From Ascochyta rabiei (Eukaryota; Ascomycota; Dothideomycetes; Pleosporales; Didymellaceae): a stretch of 64,000 bases of DNA. How positions within the stretch are numbered: position 1 is the first letter of the stretch; every line of letters starts with the position of its first letter. The notes under the pieces were generated by a model. That model was not told where the DNA came from and did no database searches. It worked only from the letters and a program-made list of their open reading frames with translations. Of the stretch, positions 35,519 to 44,026 are shown piece after piece. The DNA lies in the NCBI RefSeq assembly GCF_004011695.2, contig NC_082410.1, positions 62,001-126,000 on the forward strand, in the 5' to 3' direction. Both the position numbers and the translations under genes were made by a program.

Positions 35519-36718
35519 GCTAGTCTGTGTTCTTAGGGAGGTTGGCTAAAGCTGCAGATGCGTATAAAGTAGGCTAAGTAGAAGGTTAAATAGTAGAAGT
35601 CTTAGTAGCTAGGGTAGGTCTTTAAAGGAGTTTTGCTCTTATTTTAATTAATTTAGACACAGTTTTAAGGTTAGATACTTAGAAGGCTAGGATAGAGAGG
35701 CCTTATTTGTTTATCCTGTTGTTTTCTGTGTAGTCTTAAAAGATTTCTAGAAGGTCTAAGAGGTTTAATTGTTCCTTGTTTCAGGTAGCTAGGGAGGAAG
35801 CCTGGATAACTATGGTTCTGGCAATAGATAGAGCTTCTTTTACTGTTTTAGCAATAGGAGCTTAGTTTATAGGCCTAGTAGCTATATTAAATTAGAAAGG
35901 GGGAAGCCTAGGTGCTGTTAGAGTAGCAGGTCTACTAGCTGGTTATTAAGAGGGAGCAGAGGGTAGAGGTAACGTTGTAGTTCTGTTAAATATACTAGGT
36001 TAGTGTATTTCTAGAGTAGATTATAGGTGTAGTGTTAACAATAAGGGTATAGATAGAGGTCTAGGGATTAGTGTAGGCTAGTACATCTCTCCTAGAGGGG
36101 TTAGGGAGCTAGGGGGGCTTATTTCCATTGTCCCTGTGTTTAGAGAGTGATCTCTATTAGGTGGTAGTTCCAGTTCCATAGTCCTAGGTCCTGGTCCTAG
36201 GTAGGGTTTTCCTTCTCTTTTTAAAAGGAAATAACTAAGAAATAACTAGAAGAGAGCTTGTTTTTGCACAGAAAGAGGTACCTAGTCTCTATCCGCTTTT
36301 CAGAGCTGAAAAACAAGGAAAAGGCAATCTTAGCTTTACTATTCTTGCCTTTATTCTATTCTTACTAGCCTAACTAGTAGACCTCTTAGAGGAGAAAGAA
36401 GAGGTTAAAAGCAGAAAGCTAAGGAAAGACTTATTGCTATCTAGTAGGGATAGGATATTTTGTTAGTTGTTGTGTTCTTTTAGGTAACATCTTAGAAGAT
36501 AAGATAAGATAAGATTGTTGTTGTAGGTAAGGTCTGTGCTCTGCAAATCTAAATTTTTTTGCAACAGATTAGGTTAGATAACTAGGCAGCGTGCAGCAAC
36601 TAGACGCCTAGAGGCTCTAGGAAGCTTAGGATAGTATATCATTACTAGGTTAAGATAGATTCTGATGTTTTTTTAGTGTGTAGGGCCCTATGTCGAAATT
36701 TTGCTTTGTTGTGTGTGT

Positions 36719-38442
36719 GGTATAGTCTGTTCCTTATAGCTTGTTGTACTTCTTTTTCTATATTAAACGCTATACAGACAGAGCTTAGTTATTGCTTTTA
36801 CTTTCTTTTATAGCTTTTAAGCCAGAATAGGTTTCCTACTATAGTTAGGCCCTTGTTAAAGGTAGCTATTTCTAACTTAAGCACTTCTAGGTCCTAGTTC
36901 GTTTCTAAAGATATAGGAATGTTGTGTAGTATTACCTTATACTATAGTTCTATTAGAAGGGCTTCCTTATAGGTAGTAATTAACTACTAGATTACTTGGT
37001 TTTTAAGCAGGTATTTTGCTGTAAAGGTAGACGTAGTAGTAAGTACTATATTGCTCCTTCTGCTTAGGCTAGCAGAGGTAATTACAGGAAGGTTTCCTCC
37101 TTTATGTGTAAAAGCCTTATAAAAAGCGTTACGCATTTCTAGGGAGACAAATAAGGATAGTTCTTGTTCTTACGTAAGAACTAGTTAGCGTACACTTAGG
37201 GAGTTCTTTATAATAGCAGGTTACTTCTTCTTTATAACTGTTTGCCACTCTGTATTCTTAGGAAGGTTAGTTATAGCTGTAGATACGTATAAATTAGGCT
37301 TAGTAGTAGGTTATATAGTATAGGTCTTAGTAGTAGTAGAGGTAGGTTTTTACAGGAGTTTTTCTCTTGTTTTAATTGTCTTAGACACAGATTCACGGTT
37401 AGAGACTTAAGAAGCTAGGATAAGAGGCCTTGCTTGTTTATCCTATTGTTTTCTGTGTAATCCTTAAATATCTAAAGAAGGTCTAGGAGGTTTATTGGCT
37501 CTTTGTTAGAGGTAGCTAGAGAAGAAGCCTAAATAACTATTGTGCTAGCAGTAGATAGTGCTACTTTAACTGTCTTAGTAATAGGAGCTTAGGCTATAGG
37601 TCTAGTAGCTATGTTAAGTTAGTAAGGAGGGAGTCTAGGTGCTGTTAGGGTAGCAGGTCTACTAGATAGTTGTTGAGAAGGAGCAGAGGGTAGAGGTATA
37701 GTTGCGATTCTGTTAAATATATTAGGTTATAAAATTTATAAAGTAGATTACTAAGGTAGAGGTGTTAATAATAAGGGTATAGACAGATGTCTAGGAGTAG
37801 GTGTAAGCTAGTATATCTCTCCTAGAGAGTTTATGGAGCTTAAGGAGCTTATTTCCATTATCTCCCTATTTAGAGAGTGTTTTCTATTAGGTGGTAGGTC
37901 TAGTTCTATAGTCCTAGGGTCCTAGTTCCAGGTAGGGTATCCTTCTCTTTTATAAAGAAATAACTATAAAATAACTACATAAGAGCTTGTTTTTGCATGG
38001 GCAGAGGTACCTAGCTCTATCCGCTTTTTAGGGCTAAAAAACAAAGAACAAGGCAGTCTTAGCTTTACTATTCTTGCTTTTATTCTATTCTTAATAGCCT
38101 GACTTGTAAACCTCTAGGAGTAGAAAGACGGGGTTAAAAGCAGAAAGCTAAGGAAAGCCTTATTGCTATCTGTTGTGTAGGTAGGTTATTTTATTAGTTT
38201 TTATGTTCTTTATATAAGATCTTTTAGATAAGATAAGATAAGATAGTTTGTTACAGGGGTAGTCTGTGCTCTGCAAATCTGAAATCTTTTGCAACAGAAC
38301 AGGTTGAATAACCAGGCAGCGTGCAGCAACTAGACGCCTAGAGGCTCTAGAAAGCTTAGGATAGTATATCCTCGCTAGGTTAAAATATATTCTGATGATT
38401 TTTTAGTGTGTGGGGCCTTATGTCCGTATTTCGCTTTGTTGT
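36719..38442 (-). mobile_element. LINE B, 5' UTR and ORF1 5' part
   Basis: It is homologous to the 5' part of LINE A (about 29540-30060 plus 35519-36718) and of LINE C. The 5' end near 38442 (CAACAAAGCGAAAT on the minus strand) matches the LINE A and C starts. The ORF1 ATG is at 37858 (minus). The 3' continuation is at 22590-23279, beyond LINE A. RIPed. Confidence 0.82.
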
Positions 38443-38663
38443 ACTCTTGTAGATGTGGGGGCAAACTAAAGGATGCCTAGACTGTAGTGTCCTATGCGAG
38501 TTTTGCACTAAATAGAAGCTAGGTAATAGCAAGTTGTAGGTCTTTAGGTTACTAGAGAGGTGTTTGTACAATATTTGGTGTACAACACTGTAACTAGGCT
38601 ATTCTAGTGCGGTGATAGTAGGTATGCATTAGATCTACAGTATGTAATGCAAAGAGGTTTTAG
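38443..38663. other. Short unassigned stretch and MITE target site
   Basis: About 210 bp with moderate TA bias between LINE B and MITE copy 2. It ends in GGTTTTAG, the MITE target copy. The minus-strand frame at 38380-38571 starts in LINE B and has no recognisable features. Confidence 0.5.
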
Positions 38664-39421
38664 TACGCTGGCAAAAGGGTAGGGGGTACCCTAGGGTTAG
38701 GTAGGGGTTAGGTATGGTCTGCACGGACGTTAGGTAGGGGTAGGGTAGGATCTGCACAGACATTAGGTAGGGGTAGGGTAGGGGTAGGGTACAGTCTGCA
38801 CGGACCAGGGGTAGAGGTAGGGTAGGGTAGGGTTTAGGGTAGGGTCTGTAGGGAAGAGGTAGGCCTAAGTAGGGCCTGTAGGTGTTAGGCTGTTAGTGTG
38901 TAACTCCTTAACTAAAGCAGCTATTGCAAAAATTTGTACTGTAGAAATATAGAGCAAAGAAAGCACTTTTAAACAGTCTATATACTATAAGATTTTAAGT
39001 AAAATTAGTACAGCTAAAGCAGTTGTTACGTTAGCCTATATTGTAACAACCTCGGATTTACACAACAACTGCTGTAACTCTACTAGTTTTGCCTAGATTC
39101 TTACAGTATATAGACCGTTTAAAAGCGCTTTATTTGCTCTATATTTCTACAGTACAAATTTTTGCAATAGCTGCTTTAGTTGAAGAGTTGGACGCCGACA
39201 CCTACCCTACCCAACCTCTACCCCTACCCCATGTGGACCCTACCTAACCCCTACCCCTACCCTATGTAGACCCTACCCTACCCCTACCTATACCCTATGT
39301 AGACCCTACCTAACCCCTACCCTCTTAGTAAGGAACTAGCGTAGGTAGGGGTAGGGTAGGGTAGGGGTACATCACGTGATGTACCCTACCCCTACCCAAC
39401 CCCTACCCTTTTGCCACTGTA
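38664..39421. mobile_element. Fold-back hAT-like MITE, copy 2 (intact)
   Basis: 758 bp, TACGCTGGCAAAAGGG to CCCTTTTGCCACTGTA, with an exact 8-bp duplication GGTTTTAG (38656-38663, 39422-39429). The left arm is an array of GGGTA/GGGGTA units broken by GTCTGCACGGAC-like spacers; the right arm is the complementary CCCTA array with ATGTAGAC spacers. The inner 400 bp is a palindrome with its centre near 39050. The right arm alone has GTACATCACGTGATGTAC. Non-coding. Confidence 0.93.
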
Positions 39422-39429
39422 GGTTTTAG

Positions 39430-39668
39430 TGCAAGACCCGTAGAGTTTAGTGAAGACTGTTGTTCTATTGCAAGTGAAAAAAAGTTACATTGTTGAAGAT
39501 GTAAGCTAACAAAAACCTCCTGGTAAATCTATACGCAATGGCTGAACTGCTTTGTCCCTACAATGTTGAAGATATAGGATAGCAGATAGTATATTCTGCA
39601 ACGCAAACAACAACTACATAGCAATGCGCCCTTATTAGCTCTTCCCTACTTACGTTCTGTTACATGTC
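39430..39668. other. 3' flank of the E2-like gene; outer part of an inverted duplication
   Basis: From about 39470 it is the reverse complement, with RIP-type differences, of 42870-43065. It contains two near copies of a CATTGTTGAAGATRTARG motif (39491 and 39564 regions). No gene. Confidence 0.7.
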
Positions 39669-40208
39669 CTAAACTATATCAGCATGCTTTATAAAGAACT
39701 TGTTTCTCTCCTCTACGTCAGTCAACTTGCTATACTCCTTGAATTCAGGGCGGCTTATATCCATCCCGTATTTCTTGCCTCCAATCTTCCTGCCGTCGTG
39801 AGTCGGTTCTGTAGACCCTTCAACAGCCTTGAGGTCAACATTGTGCTCCTGAGCGTAGTTGGGTGAGCCCGATAGCAATGCCTGAAGAGAGATCAGAATA
39901 CTGCGGACCGTGAGAACCGGAGACCAGTGTTTCTCCTCTAGCTCAGCGAGCCGTACTTCTCCATCCACAGAGACGTTAGGGTGTGATAGAGGAGTCGTGA
40001 AGGTGATTTGGAAGGGTTTTATGGGGTAATCTTCTGGAAACACGATTGCAATAGAGTAATCTCTATGTTCGTACGGAGTGTCTGAGGGCCCAGTGATATG
40101 TCCAGCCCATCGTCGTGGATTGTCAGACTGAGTGGGACCAGCGAAGCACGTCTCAAGAGGGTCGCGTTGAAGGTCTGCATGCTCCTGAGCGATACGTGCA
40201 AGGGCCAT
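39669..40208 (-). CDS. E2-like (UBC-fold) protein lacking the catalytic cysteine
   Basis: An intact single-exon frame of 179 residues with no RIP stops. It has the ubiquitin-conjugating fold signature in order: W34 and G-H-I-T-G-P-S-D-T-P-Y (36-46), V-F-P-E-D-Y-P-I-K-P (56-65), H-P-N (76-78), then G-E-V-R-L (83-87) and W-S-P (95-97). In active E2 enzymes the position of R86 is the Cys that carries ubiquitin; here the codon is CGG. So it is probably a UEV-type, non-catalytic E2 variant, which in known families helps another E2 or binds ubiquitin. The C-terminal 65 residues diverge from ordinary E2s. The inverted copy at 42664-42879 carries three more residues where this gene has TAG. Function is inferred; expression is unknown. 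Confidence 0.83.
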   Translation of the reverse strand: MALARIAQEHADLQRDPLETCFAGPTQSDNPRRWAGHITGPSDTPYEHRDYSIAIVFPEDYPIKPFQITFTTPLSHPNVSVDGEVRLAELEEKHWSPVLTVRSILISLQALLSGSPNYAQEHNVDLKAVEGSTEPTHDGRKIGGKKYGMDISRPEFKEYSKLTDVEERNKFFIKHADIV

Positions 40209-40453
40209 GGTAATCTAGACAGATTTCATAGATTACAAAATCTGAGTCCAGGAAGTACACTGTAGAGCTGGCGACGAGATAGAGGATTTGTGAAGTTGAA
40301 GGCGCTAAAGACTAAACTTATTTTCGAGGTAGAGAGTAGACCAAAGCCCCCAGCGACTACAAGATGGACATATCTAGTGATCTAATTATCTGCGTCATTC
40401 TGCGTCATTAATGCGGACCTCGCAGCGCTTTTCTAATTCGGGTCTAGTGAGGG
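40209..40453. promoter_or_regulatory. 5' flank and probable promoter of the E2-like gene
   Basis: Unique, un-RIPed sequence upstream of the ATG at 40208 (minus strand). It has a tandem CTGCGTCATT pair near 40390-40409. No TATA box was pinned down, so the assignment rests on position only. Confidence 0.35.
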
Positions 40454-40639
40454 ATGGTAAATACTTTTTACAGGCAGTACAAGGGTGCGCTCGAGCGAAT
40501 TGGGATGCGAGCTGCTCCACAGAAACGCATCAGTCTTAGTAACTTAGTAATCTCTACACAAAACCAGACTGCATTATGCCTCAGAATGGTGCGTAGCCCC
40601 CCGAGGCTCTCAAGAAAGCATCACGTCGATCAAATCAGC

Positions 40640-41041
40640 CCTTTCGATCTATTCCCTTCAATACACGCCCATATCACAACACAGCTGGGGACTAGACGAG
40701 CAGGGAGAAATCTCTCCTCTGCCCGGCGGGCGGCCCAAGTCTGGACCCTCTTCAAGGAGATGGAAGCTTCGTCACTCCAGATCAGTCGACGCCACGTATC
40801 CCCCACAGGTTTGAGCCTAAAACAGACGATCGTCCATATGCTTTTGGAGGAGGAGAGGCTTCTGAGAGGTTATCCGCAGACAATAACCCTCCTCCTTAAA
40901 TGCCTTTTGGAGGGTCTTTGAGCTGGCTTTTACCCCAAATACTCGAACAACTTGCTCAAAAGGCTTGAGCCTCTGCTCTCGGGTGGACGTAGCATGCCCA
41001 AACAATCTCCAGTGAATAGTGGTGTTGAGTTTAGGGAGCAA
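40640..41041 (-). pseudogene. Tc1/mariner-type transposase fragment
   Basis: The minus strand carries two frames that join by a frameshift near 40820. The first reads F-G-V-K-A-S-S-K-T-L-Q-K-A-F-K-E-E-G-Y. The second reads D-T-W-R-R-L-I-W-S-D-E-A-S, the W-S-D-E block holding the first catalytic Asp of Tc1-type DDE transposases, and ends in V-V-I-W-A-C-I-E-G-N-R-S-K-G. The N-terminal helix-turn-helix and the rest of the catalytic domain are not recognisable. It is broken by indels rather than RIP. The plus-strand frame 40454-40921 is its shadow. Confidence 0.7.
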
Positions 41042-41738
41042 ACCAGGTTATTTTTGTCAGTGTAGCAGGTTATTGAATGCAGAAGCTGACAGTCGACACT
41101 GGTATCTAAAGGCCTTGAAACATAGCCTTTGGACTCTAGCCACCGTTGTGTCGTATGGCGTGCCCACGAACGCGCTCAGTATATGCAAGATGACGTTGGA
41201 AGGCCTTGGAAGCCATGGTGACAGTGGCATCTTTGAACATCAGGCTGAAATTAATATGAGATTCAACTAGCTTTGTGCAAGCATCGATGATGTGCCATGC
41301 TTCGGTGGGGCAGGTCGTATTCCAATCCGCCTAGGCAGTGGGCACTCCCACAGTAAACCTAATAGTTCTCGGCACGCACGGCACTACCCCGCATGCTGCC
41401 AGCACGTCACCAGCATGCTTTGATTTAATTTGATTGGGTCCTACATGGCTGCATCTGCGAAAAGCAACTATACCCAGATGACAGGCTTGGCGGACAGCCG
41501 ACGTGGTGTGGACGTTGATCCGCGCCGCCCCACTTCATCCCTAAGACCACCTGCCCCCAGAGGCCTGCCGTTCCCCTCTTATTATCCACGTTTGGCTGTC
41601 ATCCTTTTCTAGATAATGACTCTACTAACTCAACGCTGCACTTCTAGGCTCGTAGAGGCATGGTTGCCTCGTGTTCTGCGTCGGTAATACCTTCAGTCTC
41701 TACCCAGCGCTCAGCTGTCGTCTTCGCGCCTGCTATCC
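41042..41738. other. Unique intergenic sequence
   Basis: It has balanced base composition and no RIP. Several short open frames are present, none with recognisable features. A 45-bp stretch from 41363 (AGTTCTCGGCACGCAC) recurs imperfectly at 41996-42040. Confidence 0.5.
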
Positions 41739-41990
41739 CTATTTTGCCCTAAGGATCTGCGTCTGGTCTATATACTCGATGGCTTTGGTAGCTAGCTGTA
41801 TCGTGCTTAGGATGGCCCGGATGTTGTCTCGTCCGGACAGGTTGGCGAAGATGCGGTCCTGGAGATTCCTGCGCTTGGTGCAATGGAGAAGGATGTGAGC
41901 GACAGTCTGTCGTCTCACCCAGCAGTCGTACGTCATTAGCATGCAATGCACCTCTGCACCTCTCTGCAGCACAGTTCTTGGCACAGTTCT
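41739..41990 (-). pseudogene. LINE ORF2 C-terminal fragment
   Basis: The minus-strand translation has C-W-V-R-R-Q-T-V-A-H-I-L-L-H-C followed by a helical tail ending Y-I-D-Q-T-Q-I-L-R-A-K. This resembles the C-terminal Cys/His block after RNase H in fungal Tad-type LINE polyproteins (C-x-x-x-x-x-T-x-x-H-x-L-x-x-C). Nothing of the upstream enzyme domains is present, so it is a short relic. It is not RIPed and differs from LINE A-C. Confidence 0.6.
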
Positions 41991-42004
41991 TAGCACAGTT
42001 CTCG
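41969..42004 (+). repeat. Short tandem repeat, three 12-bp units
   Basis: Three units of GCACAGTTCTTG, GCACAGTTCTTA and GCACAGTTCTCG in a row. They cause the repeated C-A-K-N in the minus-strand frame. Confidence 0.85.
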
Positions 42005-42040
42005 GCACGCACAGTACCACTTCACTTACTGCTAGCACGT

Positions 42041-42323
42041 ACGCTATGTTCCCTTTCAGATATCTCTTGTATCGCGATTGAGGACTGCACGCAGGATGCT
42101 TGGCTGAGGATAGGTATATATATTGCGCAGTTTCTGTAGGTTAATCGCTTTACCTCTTCATCTCTGCCAAACAACCAAGTCCATCTTTCTATTAAGAACA
42201 AAACCTCTTCTCTGCGTCTGACATACTTTAACCAAACGTCAATCTTCTTTATCTAATCAAGAAACTAATTTCGGTTGAACTTTTGCTGCCTGAACACTAC
42301 AACTCGTCTTTATAATTGCAGTT
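42041..42323 (+). promoter_or_regulatory. Promoter and 5' UTR of the secreted-protein gene
   Basis: A TATATATATT element at about 42114-42123 lies about 200 bp before the ATG. It is followed by a CT-rich, CAA-containing leader (42150-42260) typical of fungal 5' UTRs. TTTATAATTGCAG just before the ATG could also be a 3' splice site of a leader intron. Not RIPed. Confidence 0.5.
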
Positions 42324-42590
42324 ATGAACCGAACATACCTCACAATAACGTTTCTTTGGATTGTACTTGGTGCTCTCGCAGTCGATATAGAACTCTACAG
42401 AACCGATAGGTCGTGCAAAGGAGACGACTTTGCCTTCTGCGTAGGCATCGCGTCAGGTACCTGTTATGGATCCCTGACCAAGCTTTATCAGTCCTGCCAA
42501 GCCCTGGGCGCGAGTATTGAGGCTTATTCGTCACGACCAGCCACCAAAGAAATATGTTATTACCGACTCGGCGGCAGTTTCGAGTGTTAG
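42324..42590 (+). CDS. Small secreted cysteine-rich protein, candidate effector
   Basis: 88 residues, complete, no intron in the coding part. Residues 1-19 form a signal peptide (polar start M-N-R-T, hydrophobic core I-T-F-L-W-I-V-L-G-A-L-A, cleavage after A-L-A). The mature part of about 69 residues has six cysteines (31, 39, 47, 58, 78, 88; spacing 7, 7, 10, 19, 9), the last being the final residue; three disulfides are likely. I recognise no family. Size, secretion, even Cys count and a place between RIPed repeats fit fungal effectors or small antimicrobial proteins. The E2-like gene fragment follows about 75 bp downstream. The minus-strand frame 42340-42534 is a shadow. Confidence 0.78.
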   Translation: MNRTYLTITFLWIVLGALAVDIELYRTDRSCKGDDFAFCVGIASGTCYGSLTKLYQSCQALGASIEAYSSRPATKEICYYRLGGSFEC

Positions 42591-42663
42591 GGGATAAGTA
42601 ATGACATTAACGCGATCTCTGGTTGCACCTCAACTCTAGACTCGCTCTAACGTACAAAGCGCA

Positions 42664-42879
42664 TAAAACGCATAAACTCTCAGAAGCACAATGTTGGCCT
42701 CCAGGCCGCTGAGGGATGTACAAAACCATCTCACCACAGCAGGAAAATTACAGGCAAGAAATATAGGATAGATATAAGCTGCCCTGTTTTTAAAGAGTAT
42801 AAGAAGTTAACTACAGTAGAGGAGAGGAATAGGTTCTTTGTTAAGTATGCTGATATTGTAAGGGATGCGTAACAGAATA
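42664..42879 (+). pseudogene. Partial copy of the E2-like gene (C-terminal third)
   Basis: Plus strand, in frame: Q-K-H-N-V-G-L-Q-A-A-E-G-C-T-K-P, then K-K-Y-R-I-D-I-S-C-P-V-F-K-E-Y, then V-E-E-R-N-R-F-F-V-K-Y-A-D-I-V-R-D-A and TAA. It aligns with residues 119-179 of the intact gene in opposite orientation. Several changes are RIP-type (GGG to AGG, CAT to TAT). The catalytic-fold part is absent, so it cannot act as an E2. No stop interrupts the surviving part. Confidence 0.85.
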
Positions 42880-43745
42880 TAACTAGAGAAGAGCTAATAA
42901 GGGCGTATTGCTTTGTAAAGTAAACTATCTTCTACCCTATAGCTTCAACAATATAGGAACAAAGCAGTTAAGCTTTTACTTATGAATTTTCTAGAAGATT
43001 TTGTTAGCTTACATCTTCAACAATGTAACGTTTATTTACTTGCAATAAAACATTATTTTTAACTAAACAATGTTACTCTGTTTTATTGCTGTACTGTAAA
43101 TTGTAGGTTAGTAGCTAGGTGTTGTAGAACAAGTCATGTTAGTAAAGATAGATGTGCTTAGCTCCGTGAATATAGGGGTACAAAGGTGTGTAGCAGAGTG
43201 TGGTAACTGCTGCACCACTACAAGACACTTGTAAAGAGATCTCTACACCTATTTAGGGAGCCTCATTATCAAAATTTAATCTATATAGCCTATTTTAACT
43301 ACTTACAGGCACAAATTATTGCACACACTAATGTCAGCTGAATGCAGGGCACTTCTTCCAAGACTCGAGTGTGATGAACACAGCCGCCTTGATGCCATCA
43401 ATTCTCATAAATGAACTGCCAGAGATATTTTTTGTCACTACGGTCGATCCCTCTGTATTCACAACTGACAAGAGATGAAGTAATTGGTGTTTTTAATGCT
43501 AAAGTGGCAATGGAGTTGAGATAGGTCTGTTAGGAAAAATTGGAGTATACATTGATCAAATTAGAGCGCGCAAGTCCGCTCTTCGTCCAACAGTTAGTCT
43601 GAGTCTGATTTGCCTACAAGATGTCGGTACCAATGTAGAGACTAATCGAGCAATAGTACTTTGGCATCTTCTTAGGCAGACCGAAGTACAACACTGCGCT
43701 AACCGACTACTGCTTGCTAACCAGGCAAACACCCGCATACTGGAA
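42880..43745. other. Intergenic: duplicated flank, then unique sequence
   Basis: 42880-43065 is the RIPed inverted copy of the E2-like gene 3' flank. 43066-43300 is AT-rich and unassigned. 43300-43745 has normal composition and no convincing frame. Confidence 0.6.
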
Positions 43746-44026
43746 TCAAGCCTTCAAATTGCAGACAATTAAGTTGTCCTCAGAGCAGTCAATTTAGTCC
43801 TTTCCTTTCTGGCCTACAGCACGGTACTGCAGGAAGTCCCACTTACCGTTCTGGTTAGGAGAAACACCAGCCATTTTCGCAAATGGCGCAATCTTTGACG
43901 AGGGTACCATCCCGACCAAGCTGGAAGATGGATGCTTGAGCTTTGTAGGCGATGGGTTTGAGGGCGACAGCAGTACCCTCACCAGGAGACACCGCGAGCC
44001 AACGGCCGTCCATGACCGTACCGCCC
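43746..44026 (-). pseudogene. Truncated gene of unknown family, 3' half, cut by LINE C
   Basis: The minus strand reads G-G-T-V-M-D-G-R-W-L-A-V-S-P-G-E-G, then Y-K-A-Q-A-S-I-F-Q-L-G-R-D-G-T-L-V-K-D. After a one-base frameshift near 43860 it goes on S-P-N-Q-N-G-K-W-D-F-L-Q-Y-R-A-V-G, an in-frame TAA at about 43800, and I-D-C-S-E-D-N-L-I-V-C-N-L-K-A before TGA. The continuous sense across frames shows a real former gene. The N-terminal part is gone: LINE C begins at 44027. The Trp/Gly-rich, paired-Cys character suggests a small secreted or cell-wall protein, but I do not recognise it. Confidence 0.6.

Larger units (their letters stand above)
29250..36128 (-). pseudogene. LINE A ORF1 (gag-like, zinc knuckles), split by Copia-3
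   Basis: The ATG at 36128 (minus) matches the ATGs at 37858 in LINE B and 44611 in LINE C. Near 29330-29490 the zinc-knuckle block C-L-K-C-Q-Q-F-R-H-I-E-N-R-C is intact and is followed by a second, degraded one. ORF1 proteins of this class bind the LINE RNA. Copia-3 divides it at 30065-35518. Numerous stops. Confidence 0.75.
23280..36718 (-). mobile_element. LINE A, Tad-like non-LTR retrotransposon with two nested elements
   Basis: It is bounded by a 14-bp target duplication GGTATAGTCTGTTC (23266-23279, 36719-36732) inside LINE B. The 3' end (low coordinate) is an ATTAATTGATTA-type repeat tail. It is read on the minus strand as 5' UTR, ORF1 with zinc knuckles, then ORF2 with endonuclease, reverse transcriptase and RNase H. 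Fot-2 (26652-28503) and Copia-3 (30065-35518) are inserted. Its own length is about 6.1 kb. RIP stops are throughout. Confidence 0.9.
39470..43065. repeat. Inverted duplication: arms about 39470-39854 and 42680-43065
   Basis: The two arms are reverse complements, covering the last 60 codons of the E2-like gene and about 190 bp of its 3' flank. The right arm is RIP-altered in its distal part; the left arm keeps an open frame. Between them lie the 5' part of the E2-like gene, transposon fragments and the secreted-protein gene. Confidence 0.82.

Noticed and set aside
40454..40921. 155-residue plus-strand protein
   Set aside because: Overlaps the Tc1/mariner transposase sense on the minus strand and has no recognisable feature; a shadow frame.
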